64,000 nt of DNA from Silanimonas sp965368785 (GTDB taxonomy: Bacteria; Pseudomonadota; Gammaproteobacteria; Xanthomonadales; Xanthomonadaceae). Shown here in pieces: positions 52,958 to 62,802 of this stretch; the stretch's first letter is position 1; every line of letters starts with the position of its first letter. The notes beneath the pieces are model-generated. The model was given only the letters and a program-made list of their open reading frames with translations. It was not told where the DNA came from and made no database searches. Made by a program: the position numbers and the translations under genes. The DNA lies in the NCBI GenBank assembly GCA_965368785.1, contig CBDUOG010000004.1:1-64000 (forward strand). The letters are read 5' to 3'.

Positions 52958-55615
52958 TCAGCTACCGCGCTGTTCAATCCAGCGGGGTAGTTCAGCCAGA
53001 GCTGCGATAAGTTCCGGTCCATCCTTCCCTCCTCCTTGTGCCATATCGGGCCTTCCGCCGCCCTTACCGCCAATTTGACCGGCAATATGTGACAGAAGTT
53101 CACCCGCTTTTACACGCTCCAGGGCCTTACCTTTCACGCCAGCCACCAATGACACTTTCCCGTCTTCGGCGCCTGCAAGCACAATAACGGCATCAACCAG
53201 CTTATTCTTTAGGACATCCATGGCATCGCGCAAGGATTTGGCATCCATGCCTTCCAGTCGGGCCGCAACCAGCTGTAGCGAGCCTATTTGCACTGCGCCC
53301 TCAGCTAGTGACTCGACCGCACCCGAGGCTTGTTTAGCTTTCAGCGAATCGATCTGACGCTCCAGCTCTTTTTGTCGGTCCATCAAGGCACGCACCTTGT
53401 CCGCGACTTCCGGGACGCTGGCTCCGGTGAGATGGGCTAATTCGAACATGCGCTGCTGATTGTCCAGAACATAATCCAGAGCCGCCGCGCCGCTAACCGC
53501 CTCGATCCGGCGTACGCCGGCGGCGACACCGGATTCCGAAGTGATCTTAAACAAACCGATATCACCGGTTCGTGCGACATGGGTACCGCCGCACAACTCG
53601 GTTGAGAAATCGCCCATTTTCAGAACGCGCACATGCTCGCCGTACTTTTCGCCGAACAGGGCCATCGCGCCAAAATCAAGCGCCTCTTGCATTGCCATAT
53701 GATGCGTCTCGGCTGCAGCATTCCGGCGAATCTGGTCATTGACCATTCGTTCAATCGTATTCAGTTCGTCACGGCTAATCGGTTTGAAATGAGAGAAGTC
53801 GAAACGCAATTTGTCCGGCGCGACTAATGAGCCTTTTTGCGTCACGTGATCACCCAGCACTTCGCGCAACGCGGCATGCAACAAGTGCGTTGCCGAGTGG
53901 TGCAACACAATTGCCCGACGGCGCTCGCCGTCAATCGCCGCCGCAAGCTTGTCGCCAACATTTAGCGTGCCATGTTTCACCGTGCCCTGATGCACATGAA
54001 ACTGACCGGCGACTTTCTGCGTATCGGATACATCAAACTGCATATTCGACGAAGTCAGAACGCCGGTATCACCGACCTGCCCGCCCGACTCGGCGTAGAA
54101 CGGTGTGCTATCCAAAATGATCGACGCCCTTTCACCCGCGCTCACCGCATTAACTGCCACACCATCTTTCACCACGGCCAGCACATTGCATGAGCCTGCG
54201 GCGCCATGGTCATAACCGGAAAACTGGGTTGGGGTCAGCTTGGCAATTAACTCCGCAGACAGGGTGGCCTGTCCACTGAACTTACCGGCAGCGCGGGCGC
54301 GCTCACGTTGCTCATTCATCAACACGTCATAGCGGCTCATTGCGTCGGCGGCCAAGTGCCAACCCTTGTCTTCATTCTCGCGGCACAGATCAGCAATTAG
54401 ATCCGGCGGACAACCATAGGTGTCGTGCAGAGTGAACAACTGATCGCCACTTATGATTCCGTTGCTTGAATGCAGATACTCCTGAACTTTCATCATCCCC
54501 GCATCCAGGGTTTGATCGAACGCGGATTCTTCCGATTTCAACGCCTGTTCAATCAAGCTGCGCTTTTGCACCAGCTCCGGATAACTCGCACCCATCGCGT
54601 CAATCAACGGCTGATGCATTTTCCAGAACAAACCATCTGCACGCGTGATGCCGAGTTTCCAGAAATGGCGCACGGCGCGACGAATGATTCGGCGCAGTAC
54701 ATAGCCGCGCCCTTCATTGGATGGCAGAACACCATCAGCAATTAAGAATGAGCAGGTGCGGATATGATCGGAAATGACGCGTAAGGACTTGTGCTCCAGG
54801 TCTTTGCAATCAGCGAGTTTGGCCGCGGCTTTAATCAAGTGCTGAAACAGGTCAATTTCGTAGTTGCTGTGCACGTGTTGCAACACCGCGGCAATTCGCT
54901 CCAATCCCATGCCGGTATCGACGCAGGGCGCTGGCAGAGGCAGCAAAGTGCCGTCAGCCTGACGGTCAAACTGCATAAACACGTTATTCCAAATCTCAAT
55001 AAAGCGATCGCCATCTTCATCCGGCGAGCCCGGCGGACCACCGGCAATATGCGCGCCGTGATCATAGAAAATTTCCGAGCACGGACCGCACGGACCGGTA
55101 TCGGCCATTTGCCAGAAATTATCCGATGCGTAGGGCGCGCCTTTGTTATCGCCGATCCGGATGATTCGATCAGCAGGAATGCCCACTAACGTATTCCAAA
55201 TCTCAAAGGCCTCATCGTCGGTGTGATAAATGGTCACCAACAATTTTTCTTCCGGCAATTTCCATACCTTGGTCAGCAATTCCCAAGCCCACAAAATGGC
55301 ATCACGCTTGAAGTAATCACCAAAGCTGAAGTTACCCAGCATTTCAAAAAATGTATGGTGTCTTGCGGTGTATCCCACCGAATCCAAATCATTGTGTTTA
55401 CCGCCAGCACGAACGCAGCGCTGCGAGCTGACCGCGCGCGTATAACTGCGTTTCTCTGCACCTAAAAACACATCCTTGAACTGCACCATACCGGCGTTTG
55501 TGAATAACAAAGTCGGATCATTGCCCGGAACCAGGGAACTGGATGGAACAACCCTGTGTTGTTTAGATTTAAAGAAATCGAGGAAATCCTGACGGATCTC
55601 GGCGCTGGTTTTCAT
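52958..55615 (-). CDS. alaS: Alanyl-tRNA synthetase
   Basis: 885 residues. Class II core with RHHTFFEMLGNFSFGDYFK (motif 2) and GMGLERIAAVLQ (motif 3). The editing domain has HSATHLLHAAL and CGGTHVARTGD, the zinc-like site. A C-terminal C-Ala domain ends GGGRPDMAQGGGKD. Charges tRNA-Ala and removes mischarged serine. Between recX and csrA. Confidence 0.98.
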   Translation of the reverse strand: MKTSAEIRQDFLDFFKSKQHRVVPSSSLVPGNDPTLLFTNAGMVQFKDVFLGAEKRSYTRAVSSQRCVRAGGKHNDLDSVGYTARHHTFFEMLGNFSFGDYFKRDAILWAWELLTKVWKLPEEKLLVTIYHTDDEAFEIWNTLVGIPADRIIRIGDNKGAPYASDNFWQMADTGPCGPCSEIFYDHGAHIAGGPPGSPDEDGDRFIEIWNNVFMQFDRQADGTLLPLPAPCVDTGMGLERIAAVLQHVHSNYEIDLFQHLIKAAAKLADCKDLEHKSLRVISDHIRTCSFLIADGVLPSNEGRGYVLRRIIRRAVRHFWKLGITRADGLFWKMHQPLIDAMGASYPELVQKRSLIEQALKSEESAFDQTLDAGMMKVQEYLHSSNGIISGDQLFTLHDTYGCPPDLIADLCRENEDKGWHLAADAMSRYDVLMNEQRERARAAGKFSGQATLSAELIAKLTPTQFSGYDHGAAGSCNVLAVVKDGVAVNAVSAGERASIILDSTPFYAESGGQVGDTGVLTSSNMQFDVSDTQKVAGQFHVHQGTVKHGTLNVGDKLAAAIDGERRRAIVLHHSATHLLHAALREVLGDHVTQKGSLVAPDKLRFDFSHFKPISRDELNTIERMVNDQIRRNAAAETHHMAMQEALDFGAMALFGEKYGEHVRVLKMGDFSTELCGGTHVARTGDIGLFKITSESGVAAGVRRIEAVSGAAALDYVLDNQQRMFELAHLTGASVPEVADKVRALMDRQKELERQIDSLKAKQASGAVESLAEGAVQIGSLQLVAARLEGMDAKSLRDAMDVLKNKLVDAVIVLAGAEDGKVSLVAGVKGKALERVKAGELLSHIAGQIGGKGGGRPDMAQGGGKDGPELIAALAELPRWIEQRGS

Positions 55616-55693
55616 AGTTCAAGAATCTGCTGCTGGGGCCCGGCCTGAGCCGTGCTAAATAATTGATGACTATAGATTATCAGGGAAGCAGCG

Positions 55694-56179
55694 CTATTGC
55701 TGGGTGAAATGCGCCGACTTGGCACACTTGGCAGCGCCATAGGCCTGATCGTGACTGAATCCACGGCGCAGCAGCATCGCGACCGCTTTCAGATATTGTT
55801 TTTGATCATCCAGTTGCGCCGCCGAGTAGCGCCGGCTGATCACATCGAGCGCCAGTTGCGACCAGTCGGTTTCACAGGCGGCAAGTGCAGCGTCTAATTG
55901 GTCAGCATCGACGCCGGCATTTTGAAGGTCCATCGCGATGCGCCGCGGGCCGTAGCCGCTGCTGGCGCGCATCCGGGCAAAGGCCTGGGCAAATCGCGTG
56001 TCATTGACGTAGCCGGCCTCCAGCAACTCCTTAATGCAGTCACTGGCTTCGGAGGCACTGAAGCCTTTGGACAATAACTTGGATTCGATCTGCTGGCGCG
56101 AATACCCGCGCCGCGCCAGCAGTCGCATGGCATAAAGAAACGGGTCAGCGCCCTTTTTGGCTTTCTGACCAAAAGCCAT
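55694..56179 (-). CDS. recX: RecA regulator RecX
   Basis: 161 residues. Three tandem three-helix repeats with ALRLLARRGYSRQQIESKL-like sequence, GYVNDTRFAQAFAR and RGFSHDQA. Inhibits RecA filament growth. Overlaps recA by one base, so it is translated at a fixed ratio to RecA. Confidence 0.95.
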   Translation of the reverse strand: MAFGQKAKKGADPFLYAMRLLARRGYSRQQIESKLLSKGFSASEASDCIKELLEAGYVNDTRFAQAFARMRASSGYGPRRIAMDLQNAGVDADQLDAALAACETDWSQLALDVISRRYSAAQLDDQKQYLKAVAMLLRRGFSHDQAYGAAKCAKSAHFTQQ

Positions 56180-57216
56180 CAGGCTTCCGCTTCTTCCTCG
56201 ACTTCACTGTCGCTACCGACATGGTTAGGCACATACAGTTCACGCAGCTTCAACTCGATTTCTGCCGCCTTGACCGGATTGTCCTTCATCCACTGGCGTG
56301 CGTTTTCCTTGCCCTGCCCGATCCGCTCGTCGCCACAGCTGTACCAGGCACCGGCCTTATCGATAATTTTGGCATCCACGGCCATCTCGATCATCTCGCC
56401 CTCGCGTGAAATACCTTCGCCGTACAAAATTTCGGTAACCACTTGTTTAAACGGCGGTGCCAGTTTGTTTTTAACCACTTTGATGCGGGTCTGGTTGCCG
56501 ATCACTTCGTCGCCTTTTTTCACCGCACCGATCCGGCGGATATCCAAACGCACCGACGCGTAGAACTTCAGCGCATTGCCGCCAGTGGTAGTTTCTGGAC
56601 TCTGGCCCGGCATCATCATGCCGATCTTCATACGCAGCTGGTTGATAAATACCACCATGCAGTTGCTGCGCTTGATGTTGCCGGTCAATTTACGCAGCGC
56701 CTGACTCATCAGGCGGGCCTGCAGGCCGATCTGCATATCGCCCATTTCGCCTTCAATTTCAGCCTTCGGGGTCAACGCAGCAACCGAGTCGATCACCACA
56801 ATATCCACCGCATTAGAACGCACCAACATATCGGCGATCTCGAGTGCCTGCTCACCGGTGTCCGGCTGCGACACCAACAAGTCATCGACTTTTACGCCCA
56901 ACTTGGCAGCATAGCTGGGATCCAGCGCGTGCTCAGCATCCACAAATGCCGCTACCCCGCCGAGTTTCTGGCACTCAGCGATGGTCTGCAGGGTCAGCGT
57001 TGTTTTACCCGAAGATTCCGGGCCGTAGATTTCGACCACGCGGCCTCGGGGCAAGCCACCGATACCCAAAGCGATGTCCAGCATCAGCGAACCAGTCGGA
57101 ATGACGTCAGCGGCCTCTATGGCCTTATCACCCATGCGCATCACACTACCCTTACCGAACTGACGCTCGATTTGAGTCAATGCTGCTTGCAGCGCGCGTT
57201 TTTTGTTGTCATCCAT
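56179..57216 (-). CDS. recA: Recombinase RecA
   Basis: 345 residues. Walker A GPESSGKTT (66-74), Walker B DIVVIDSVAAL, loop 2 FINQLRMKIGMMMPGQSPET spanning the DNA-binding loop, and an acidic C-terminal tail DSEVEEEAEA. Strand exchange and SOS induction. Its upstream region has no canonical CTGT-N8-ACAG box but has an ACAGC-N5-GCTGT inverted repeat. Confidence 0.99.
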   Translation of the reverse strand: MDDNKKRALQAALTQIERQFGKGSVMRMGDKAIEAADVIPTGSLMLDIALGIGGLPRGRVVEIYGPESSGKTTLTLQTIAECQKLGGVAAFVDAEHALDPSYAAKLGVKVDDLLVSQPDTGEQALEIADMLVRSNAVDIVVIDSVAALTPKAEIEGEMGDMQIGLQARLMSQALRKLTGNIKRSNCMVVFINQLRMKIGMMMPGQSPETTTGGNALKFYASVRLDIRRIGAVKKGDEVIGNQTRIKVVKNKLAPPFKQVVTEILYGEGISREGEMIEMAVDAKIIDKAGAWYSCGDERIGQGKENARQWMKDNPVKAAEIELKLRELYVPNHVGSDSEVEEEAEA

Positions 57217-57277
57217 TTTGAATCCCTCGTTCGTCGATTGGTGGCCATCATGAATCGGCCTTGTCTCAAATTCTCGG

Positions 57278-57292
57278 ACAGCAAGAAGCTGT
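57278..57292. promoter_or_regulatory. Inverted repeat upstream of recA
   Basis: acagc-aagaa-gctgt, about 62 bp upstream of the recA start. It has the opposite half-site order to the E. coli LexA box (CTG..CAG), so I do not call it a LexA site, but its place suits an operator or a leader hairpin. Confidence 0.4.
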
Positions 57293-57379
57293 ACCGCTAA
57301 ATTATCCCATAGTGGGTGAAATCGCCGTCGGCGATCTGCTGCTCGTTCGTAAGAAAACGCCCCAAGTGCCTGTCATATT

Positions 57380-57898
57380 TCAGGAAAAATTTTCAGCCAG
57401 CTCATGCAAACCGCGCAAGGCTTGCGCAGCAGTCTGCGAACGAACCGCGGAGCGATCACCATCGAAATGAAATAAGCGTGCCTGTGGGTAGCCACCGCGC
57501 TTTTTCCAGGCGATCCAAACCGTACCCACCGGCTTGTCGTCGGTGCCACCGGTCGGACCGGCAATCCCGGTAACCGCAACCGCCAGACTCGCCCCGGAGT
57601 GCACCAATGCCCCGGAAACCATTTCCATGACGGTTTCCTTGCTTACCGCACCGTGTTCGGTCAGGGTTTCCGGTCGAACGCCCAGCATGGCCTGTTTGGC
57701 CTCGTAGCTATACGCGACCATTCCCGCATCAAACCAGTCCGAGCTCCCCGGAACATCGGTAATCAGCTTGGCAATCCAGCCGCCGGTACAGCTTTCGGCG
57801 GTGACCACACTGAGGTGCCGGAGGCGTAATGCGTCACCCAGCTCGGTGGCTAAATGTTCTAAAGCAGAATCTTCTGCGAGAAGCGAATTGTGCATCAC
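57380..57898 (-). CDS. pncC: Nicotinamide-nucleotide amidase (CinA C-terminal domain)
   Basis: 172 residues. VVTAESCTGGWIAKLITDVPGSS with the catalytic Ser, Y-containing MVAYSYEAKQAMLGV, and VTGIAGPTGGTDDKPVGTV are the family marks. Recycles NMN by deamidation. Diverges from mutS, 36 bp apart, and lies upstream of recA, the conserved order. Confidence 0.95.
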   Translation of the reverse strand: MMHNSLLAEDSALEHLATELGDALRLRHLSVVTAESCTGGWIAKLITDVPGSSDWFDAGMVAYSYEAKQAMLGVRPETLTEHGAVSKETVMEMVSGALVHSGASLAVAVTGIAGPTGGTDDKPVGTVWIAWKKRGGYPQARLFHFDGDRSAVRSQTAAQALRGLHELAENFS

Positions 57899-57934
57899 GT
57901 TAGACTATAGGACAGCCAGCTATCTTTCCATCCA

Positions 57935-60499
57935 ATGACTCAAGAAAGTGCCCAACATACGCCGCTCATGCGGCAGTTCTTTGCTGCCAAAGCGGAATAC
58001 CCCGATTTGCTGCTGTTTTTCCGGATGGGCGATTTCTACGAGCTGTTTTACGACGATGCCCGGCGCGCGGCGCGCTTGCTCGATATCACTCTGACCCAAC
58101 GCGGCAGCAGTGCCGGTGAACCGATCCCCATGGCCGGCGTTCCGGTCCATGCCCACGAAGGCTATCTGGCACGATTAATCGCCCTTGGTGAGTCCGTTGC
58201 GATCTGCGAACAAGTCAGCGACCCGGCGCAAAGCAAAGGTCTGGTAGAGCGCAAGGTGGTGCGCGTGGTGACGCCGGGAACGGTTACCGACGACGCGATG
58301 TTGCACGAGCGACGCGATTCCTTGTTGTTGGCCATTTGTAAGCTTAAGCATCATTTTGGAATTGCCTGGGCCGATTTGGCATCGGGCCGCTTCCGGGTCA
58401 GCCAATGCGCCAATGAAGACGCCCTGGCCGCCGAACTGGCGCGCCTTAGTCCGGCGGAAATTCTTATCGCCGATGACAGCGTCTTTGAGCCGAACACATT
58501 ATTTGGATTGAAGCCGGTACGCCGACCGCCGTGGTATTTCGATGCGGAAACCTGTCGCCGGCAACTGCTGCGCTTTTTCAAGCTGCATGATTTGAGCAGC
58601 TTTGGTATCGACGACAAACCCGAGCTGATTGCCGCCGCCGGTGTGCTGTTGGCCTACGTTGAAGAAACCCAAAAACAGGACGTTCCGCACTTAACCCATA
58701 TCGCTGCCGAGCATCAAAACGAATGCATCAGCATGAACGCGGCGACTCGCCGGCATCTTGAAATCGACAGCCGCGCCGATGACCGCGTCGAGCACACCCT
58801 ACTCGGCGTTTTAGATTCAACGATTACGCCGATGGGTGGGCGCTTGCTGCGCCGTTGGCTCAATCGGCCATTGCAGGACCAGGCGCAAATCCGCCAGCGT
58901 CATCACGCCGTGTCTATGTTGTTAGACAGCCATGCATACATTGAGTTTCGCGAACTGGCGCGCGGCCTGGGCGATGTGGAACGTATCGCTGCGCGTATCG
59001 CGCTGGGTTCGGCACGCCCGCGTGACCTGGCCACCCTGCGCGACGCATTAAATCGACTGCCGCAGATTCAACAGATTTTAGCTGGCGTGGATGCGCCGCT
59101 CATTCAAAACCTAAGCAAAGCTCTTGATCAACACAAACGCGAAGCCGATCTGCTGAGCAGCGCCGTGATGCAAACGCCGGCGATTAAAATCAGCGATGGC
59201 GATGTGATTGCAGAGGGCTACAGTGCCGAGCTCGACGAGTTACGCGGCCTGAGCCAAAACGCCGACCAGTATTTGATCGACTTGGAAACCCGCGAGAAAG
59301 AAAGCACCGGAATCGCCAACCTTAAGGTGGGCTACAACCGGGTGCACGGTTATTTCATTGAAATCAGCAAAGCCCATGCCGCCAAAGCCCCGGTGCATTA
59401 CACGCGCAGGCAGACTTTGACCAATGCCGAACGTTACATCACTGAAGAACTCAAACTGTTTGAGGACAAAGTACTGTCGGCCAAAGACCGCGCATTGACC
59501 TGCGAGAAGCATCTGTTTGAGCAGCTTATCGACACTCTGGCGCAACGCATTACGCAAATCCGTGAGTGTGCCGAAGCACTCTCAGAAATTGACGTGCTGT
59601 GCGGCTTTTCCGAACGCGCCGATAGCCTCGACTGGTCGCGCCCGGAACTCAGTGATTCCCTCGGCATCGACATTCAGCAAGGCCGCCATCCGGTGGTTGA
59701 ATCAGTGCGCGACGAACCCTTTGAGCCCAACGATCTAATCCTGAATCCGCAGCGGCGCATGTTGATCATTACCGGGCCGAACATGGGTGGTAAAAGTACC
59801 TATATGCGGCAGAACGCCCTGATCGTTTTGCTGGCTTATATCGGCAGTTTTGTGCCGGCAAAAAGCGCGCTTATCGGCCCCATCGATCGCATCCTCACGC
59901 GCATTGGTGCCGGGGATGATCTGGCCCGTGGCCAGTCCACTTTTATGGTCGAGATGACCGAGACCGCCTACATTTTGCATCATGCCAGCGAGCGCTCGCT
60001 GGTGCTGATGGATGAAATCGGCCGCGGCACATCGACCTATGACGGTCTGAGTTTGGCCGAAACATCTGCGGTACATTTGGCCAACCAGAATAAAAGCTTC
60101 ACCTTATTTGCCACCCACTATTTCGAGTTAACCAAACTTCCTGAGCAACACGCTGAAATGGCCAATGTGCATTTGGATGCCATTGAGCACGGCGACACAT
60201 TGGTGTTTATGCATGCAGTCAAAGACGGGCCGGCGAATCGCAGTTTCGGTTTACAGGTCGCCGCCTTAGCGGGCATGCCACCCAAGGTGGTGCGCGCTGC
60301 TGCCGCACGTTTGCGTGAGTTGGAAAAAGGCAATGCAAGCCCGATCGCTGCCACACCCGACGCGCTGGATTCGCCTATGCAGATTGGCCTATTCAAGCAA
60401 AGTGATCCGGCCAGTGAGGCACTGGCCGCTATCGATCCCGACGAGTTGACGCCGAAGCAAGCACTCGAGGCGCTGTATCGATTGAAACTATTGCTCTAA
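57935..60499 (+). CDS. mutS: DNA mismatch repair protein MutS
   Basis: 854 residues. N-terminal mismatch-reading FRMGDFYELFYDDA with the Phe-x-Glu motif, then connector and clamp domains, and the ATPase with TGPNMGGKSTYMRQ (about 612-626), LVLMDEIGRGTSTYDG, and FATHYFELTKL. The last residues keep the C-terminal dimerisation region. Single gene, plus strand. Confidence 0.98.
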   Translation: MTQESAQHTPLMRQFFAAKAEYPDLLLFFRMGDFYELFYDDARRAARLLDITLTQRGSSAGEPIPMAGVPVHAHEGYLARLIALGESVAICEQVSDPAQSKGLVERKVVRVVTPGTVTDDAMLHERRDSLLLAICKLKHHFGIAWADLASGRFRVSQCANEDALAAELARLSPAEILIADDSVFEPNTLFGLKPVRRPPWYFDAETCRRQLLRFFKLHDLSSFGIDDKPELIAAAGVLLAYVEETQKQDVPHLTHIAAEHQNECISMNAATRRHLEIDSRADDRVEHTLLGVLDSTITPMGGRLLRRWLNRPLQDQAQIRQRHHAVSMLLDSHAYIEFRELARGLGDVERIAARIALGSARPRDLATLRDALNRLPQIQQILAGVDAPLIQNLSKALDQHKREADLLSSAVMQTPAIKISDGDVIAEGYSAELDELRGLSQNADQYLIDLETREKESTGIANLKVGYNRVHGYFIEISKAHAAKAPVHYTRRQTLTNAERYITEELKLFEDKVLSAKDRALTCEKHLFEQLIDTLAQRITQIRECAEALSEIDVLCGFSERADSLDWSRPELSDSLGIDIQQGRHPVVESVRDEPFEPNDLILNPQRRMLIITGPNMGGKSTYMRQNALIVLLAYIGSFVPAKSALIGPIDRILTRIGAGDDLARGQSTFMVEMTETAYILHHASERSLVLMDEIGRGTSTYDGLSLAETSAVHLANQNKSFTLFATHYFELTKLPEQHAEMANVHLDAIEHGDTLVFMHAVKDGPANRSFGLQVAALAGMPPKVVRAAAARLRELEKGNASPIAATPDALDSPMQIGLFKQSDPASEALAAIDPDELTPKQALEALYRLKLLL

Positions 60500-60502
60500 A
60501 AA

Positions 60503-61723
60503 TTAAGCGGCGACGGCAGAATTTAAGCGCGCAATTTTAGCGGGGCCTGAATCGGCCTGTGATGCGCTCAAGGCGCTGCTCAAGTCCTGCCAGATGTCGT
60601 CGACATGCTCGATGCCAACCGACATGCGCAGCATCCCCTGACTGATACCGGTACGCGCTTGAATGTCCGCTTTGACAACGCGATGGGTCAAGCCTGCCGG
60701 ATGCTGGATCAGTGAATCCACCGAGCCTAAACTCACCGCAGGCGTAATCATCTGCACATGGGCCATTACCGCTGCAGCAGCACGATAGTCGCCGTGCATT
60801 TCGAACGCAATCAAACAGCCCGGGCCACGCATTTGCTTAGACAATACATGCGAGTTTTTAACCGTGCCCAAACCCGGATAAGCCACCGACTTAACCGCAG
60901 GATGCGATGCTAATCGGCTGGCAATTTGCATTGCGTTGCTTTGCGCGCGCTCAACCCGAATCGCCAACGTACTCAGGCCACGATGTAACAAAAACGCAGC
61001 CCATGGGTGCAATAACGCGCCGGTCGCTGCACGCACCGTGCGCAGTGGCGCTGCACGCCTTTCGCTGCAGCAAACGACACCGGCAATCACGTCGCCGTGA
61101 CCGCCCAAAAATTTCGTCGCGCTGTGCAACACATAAGCCGCACCAAAGTCGGCGGGGTTTTGCAGAACGGGCGTGGCGAAGGTCGAATCAACCAATACCG
61201 GTACATGTCCGGCCGCAGCAACCACTGCTTGAATATCCACCAGATCCAAGGTTGGATTGGCCGGCGTTTCAATGATCACCAAAGCGGTGTCGACGCGCAG
61301 GTGGGCGCGAATATCTTTGGCCTCAACAAATTGCGCCTCCAGACCCAACAAGCCCGAAGCTAACAGGTGATCTGATGTGCCATACAGAGGGCGCACAACC
61401 AGTACATGATTTCCGCGACTGCGTGCGTCCATCAGCACAGCCGTCAATGCCGCCATGCCGGAGCCAAACGCGACGCAGGCCTCGGTTTTTTCCAGACCGG
61501 CCACAGCGGTTTCAACGCGGGCCACGGTCGGATTGCTCAATCGAGCATAAATCGGGTTTTCAGCACTCGCCGCACCAGCCACTAAGGCATCAAAACTGCG
61601 GGTGCCGGCATCCAGATCGTGCACCGGATATGTGGTCGATAAATCGACCGGCGGTGCATGTACGCCCAGCGCCGCAAAGTCTTCGCGACCGCCATGAACA
61701 ACATTCGTTTCTAAACGCCTCAT
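60503..61723 (-). CDS. Cys/Met metabolism PLP enzyme (cystathionine gamma-lyase / methionine gamma-lyase type)
   Basis: 406 residues. YARLSNPTVARVE, FGSGMAALTAVL, DSTFATPVLQNP and the Schiff-base Lys204 in LHSATKFLGGHGD give the family. In methionine gamma-lyases the PLYG motif is followed by Cys; here it is PLYGTSD, so that enzyme is less likely, and I cannot choose between gamma-lyase and gamma-synthase-like roles. It diverges from an Lrp-family regulator 95 bp away, which probably controls it. Confidence 0.88.
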   Translation of the reverse strand: MRRLETNVVHGGREDFAALGVHAPPVDLSTTYPVHDLDAGTRSFDALVAGAASAENPIYARLSNPTVARVETAVAGLEKTEACVAFGSGMAALTAVLMDARSRGNHVLVVRPLYGTSDHLLASGLLGLEAQFVEAKDIRAHLRVDTALVIIETPANPTLDLVDIQAVVAAAGHVPVLVDSTFATPVLQNPADFGAAYVLHSATKFLGGHGDVIAGVVCCSERRAAPLRTVRAATGALLHPWAAFLLHRGLSTLAIRVERAQSNAMQIASRLASHPAVKSVAYPGLGTVKNSHVLSKQMRGPGCLIAFEMHGDYRAAAAVMAHVQMITPAVSLGSVDSLIQHPAGLTHRVVKADIQARTGISQGMLRMSVGIEHVDDIWQDLSSALSASQADSGPAKIARLNSAVAA

Positions 61724-61818
61724 AGCGCATTTCCTTCGTATGAAGTGGCAATTTTAGGCTTTTATTTGCTAGACTGATTCTCTAACGAATTTTATTTTGC
61801 TGAATAAGGCCCTCAGAC

Positions 61819-62289
61819 ATGCTCGACCAAACTGACTTCGAACTGCTGCGTCTTTTGCGAAAGAATGCTCGGTTGCCCAATAAAGACCTGGCCGAAAAAG
61901 TCGGTATTGCGCCGTCGACCGCTCTGGAGCGAATCCGCCGGATGCGCGAAAACAAGGACATTCTGGGTTACCACGCCGAGATCGCGCCCAAGGCCGTGGC
62001 GATCGGCATCCAGGCATTGGTCGCCGTGCGTTTGCGCCAACATTCGCGCGACTTGGTCGATACATTCCACACCCACCTGCAAACCCTCAGCGAAGTCCTG
62101 GCCTTCTATCACGTAGCCGGAGCCGAAGATTTTCTAGTGCATGTGGGGGTGCGCGACTCAGACCACCTGCGCGACTTTGCCTTGAGCGCATTTACTGAAC
62201 GCCCCGAAGTCGGGCATATCGAGACCCATCTGATTTTTGAGTTTCGCCGCAATACCGATCTGGCTCATTTTCACCCGGAACTCGACTGA
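61819..62289 (+). CDS. Lrp/AsnC-family transcriptional regulator
   Basis: 156 residues. N-terminal helix-turn-helix (LPNKDLAEKVGIAPSTALERIRRM), then the RAM/AsnC effector domain (about 65-145) with HVAGAEDFLVHVGVRD. Such regulators sense amino acids and often act on a divergent amino-acid gene, here the Cys/Met PLP enzyme. Confidence 0.93.
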   Translation: MLDQTDFELLRLLRKNARLPNKDLAEKVGIAPSTALERIRRMRENKDILGYHAEIAPKAVAIGIQALVAVRLRQHSRDLVDTFHTHLQTLSEVLAFYHVAGAEDFLVHVGVRDSDHLRDFALSAFTERPEVGHIETHLIFEFRRNTDLAHFHPELD

Positions 62290-62300
62290 GCAGGGAGCAA

Positions 62301-62699
62301 TCACATCGCGTCGATATCACCCAGGGCTCGAATCAACCGACGCGCACGCTTATCTGGCTTGCTTTCAGGCGGCTGATAGCCCGCACGCTGCGCACCCAAC
62401 GTCGCACGTAGTTGCTCGCGAGCCTGACGCGATTCTTCAGATTCTGAATATAAAGTCATTGCCTGTTTGGCCGGGCCGCGTTTATCACTGACATCCACGA
62501 CGCGCACCTCAAATATTTCGGTGCCGCGGGTTACACGCATCTGATCATCTACACGAACCGGCCGCCCCGCTTTGCAGCGCTGCCCGGCAATTTCAATTTT
62601 GCCCGATTCAATCGCCTGCTTGGCTAATGCCCGCGTCTTAAAAAATCGCGCGGCCCAGAGCCAGATATCTAGTCGGATTTTTTCGTTGGCTTCTTGCAT
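62301..62699 (-). CDS. hslR: S4-domain RNA-binding heat shock protein Hsp15
   Basis: 132 residues. S4 domain at the N-terminus (IRLDIWLWAARFFKTRALAKQAI, then GRPVRVDDQMRV) and a basic C-terminal tail with KPDKRARRLIRAL. Rescues stalled 50S subunits carrying peptidyl-tRNA. It converges on the Lrp gene with an 11-bp gap. Confidence 0.94.
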   Translation of the reverse strand: MQEANEKIRLDIWLWAARFFKTRALAKQAIESGKIEIAGQRCKAGRPVRVDDQMRVTRGTEIFEVRVVDVSDKRGPAKQAMTLYSESEESRQAREQLRATLGAQRAGYQPPESKPDKRARRLIRALGDIDAM

Positions 62700-62753
62700 T
62701 CAAACTTCGTGGGTTGCTGCGAACCATCTTAACGCCGGCTGCGCATCGGCCAC

Positions 62754-62781
62754 AAACAAAAACGGCCGCGTGAGCGGCCGT
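62754..62781 (-). terminator. Terminator after rplS
   Basis: On the minus strand acggccgc-tcac-gcggccgt followed by ttttgtttg, 21 bp past the rplS stop. Confidence 0.93.
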
Positions 62782-62802
62782 CTGTTGATCGTGCGAAGAA
62801 AA

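Noticed and set aside
56443..57300. 285-codon plus-strand frame opposite recA
   Set aside because: Antisense to RecA, His-rich and without family resemblance.
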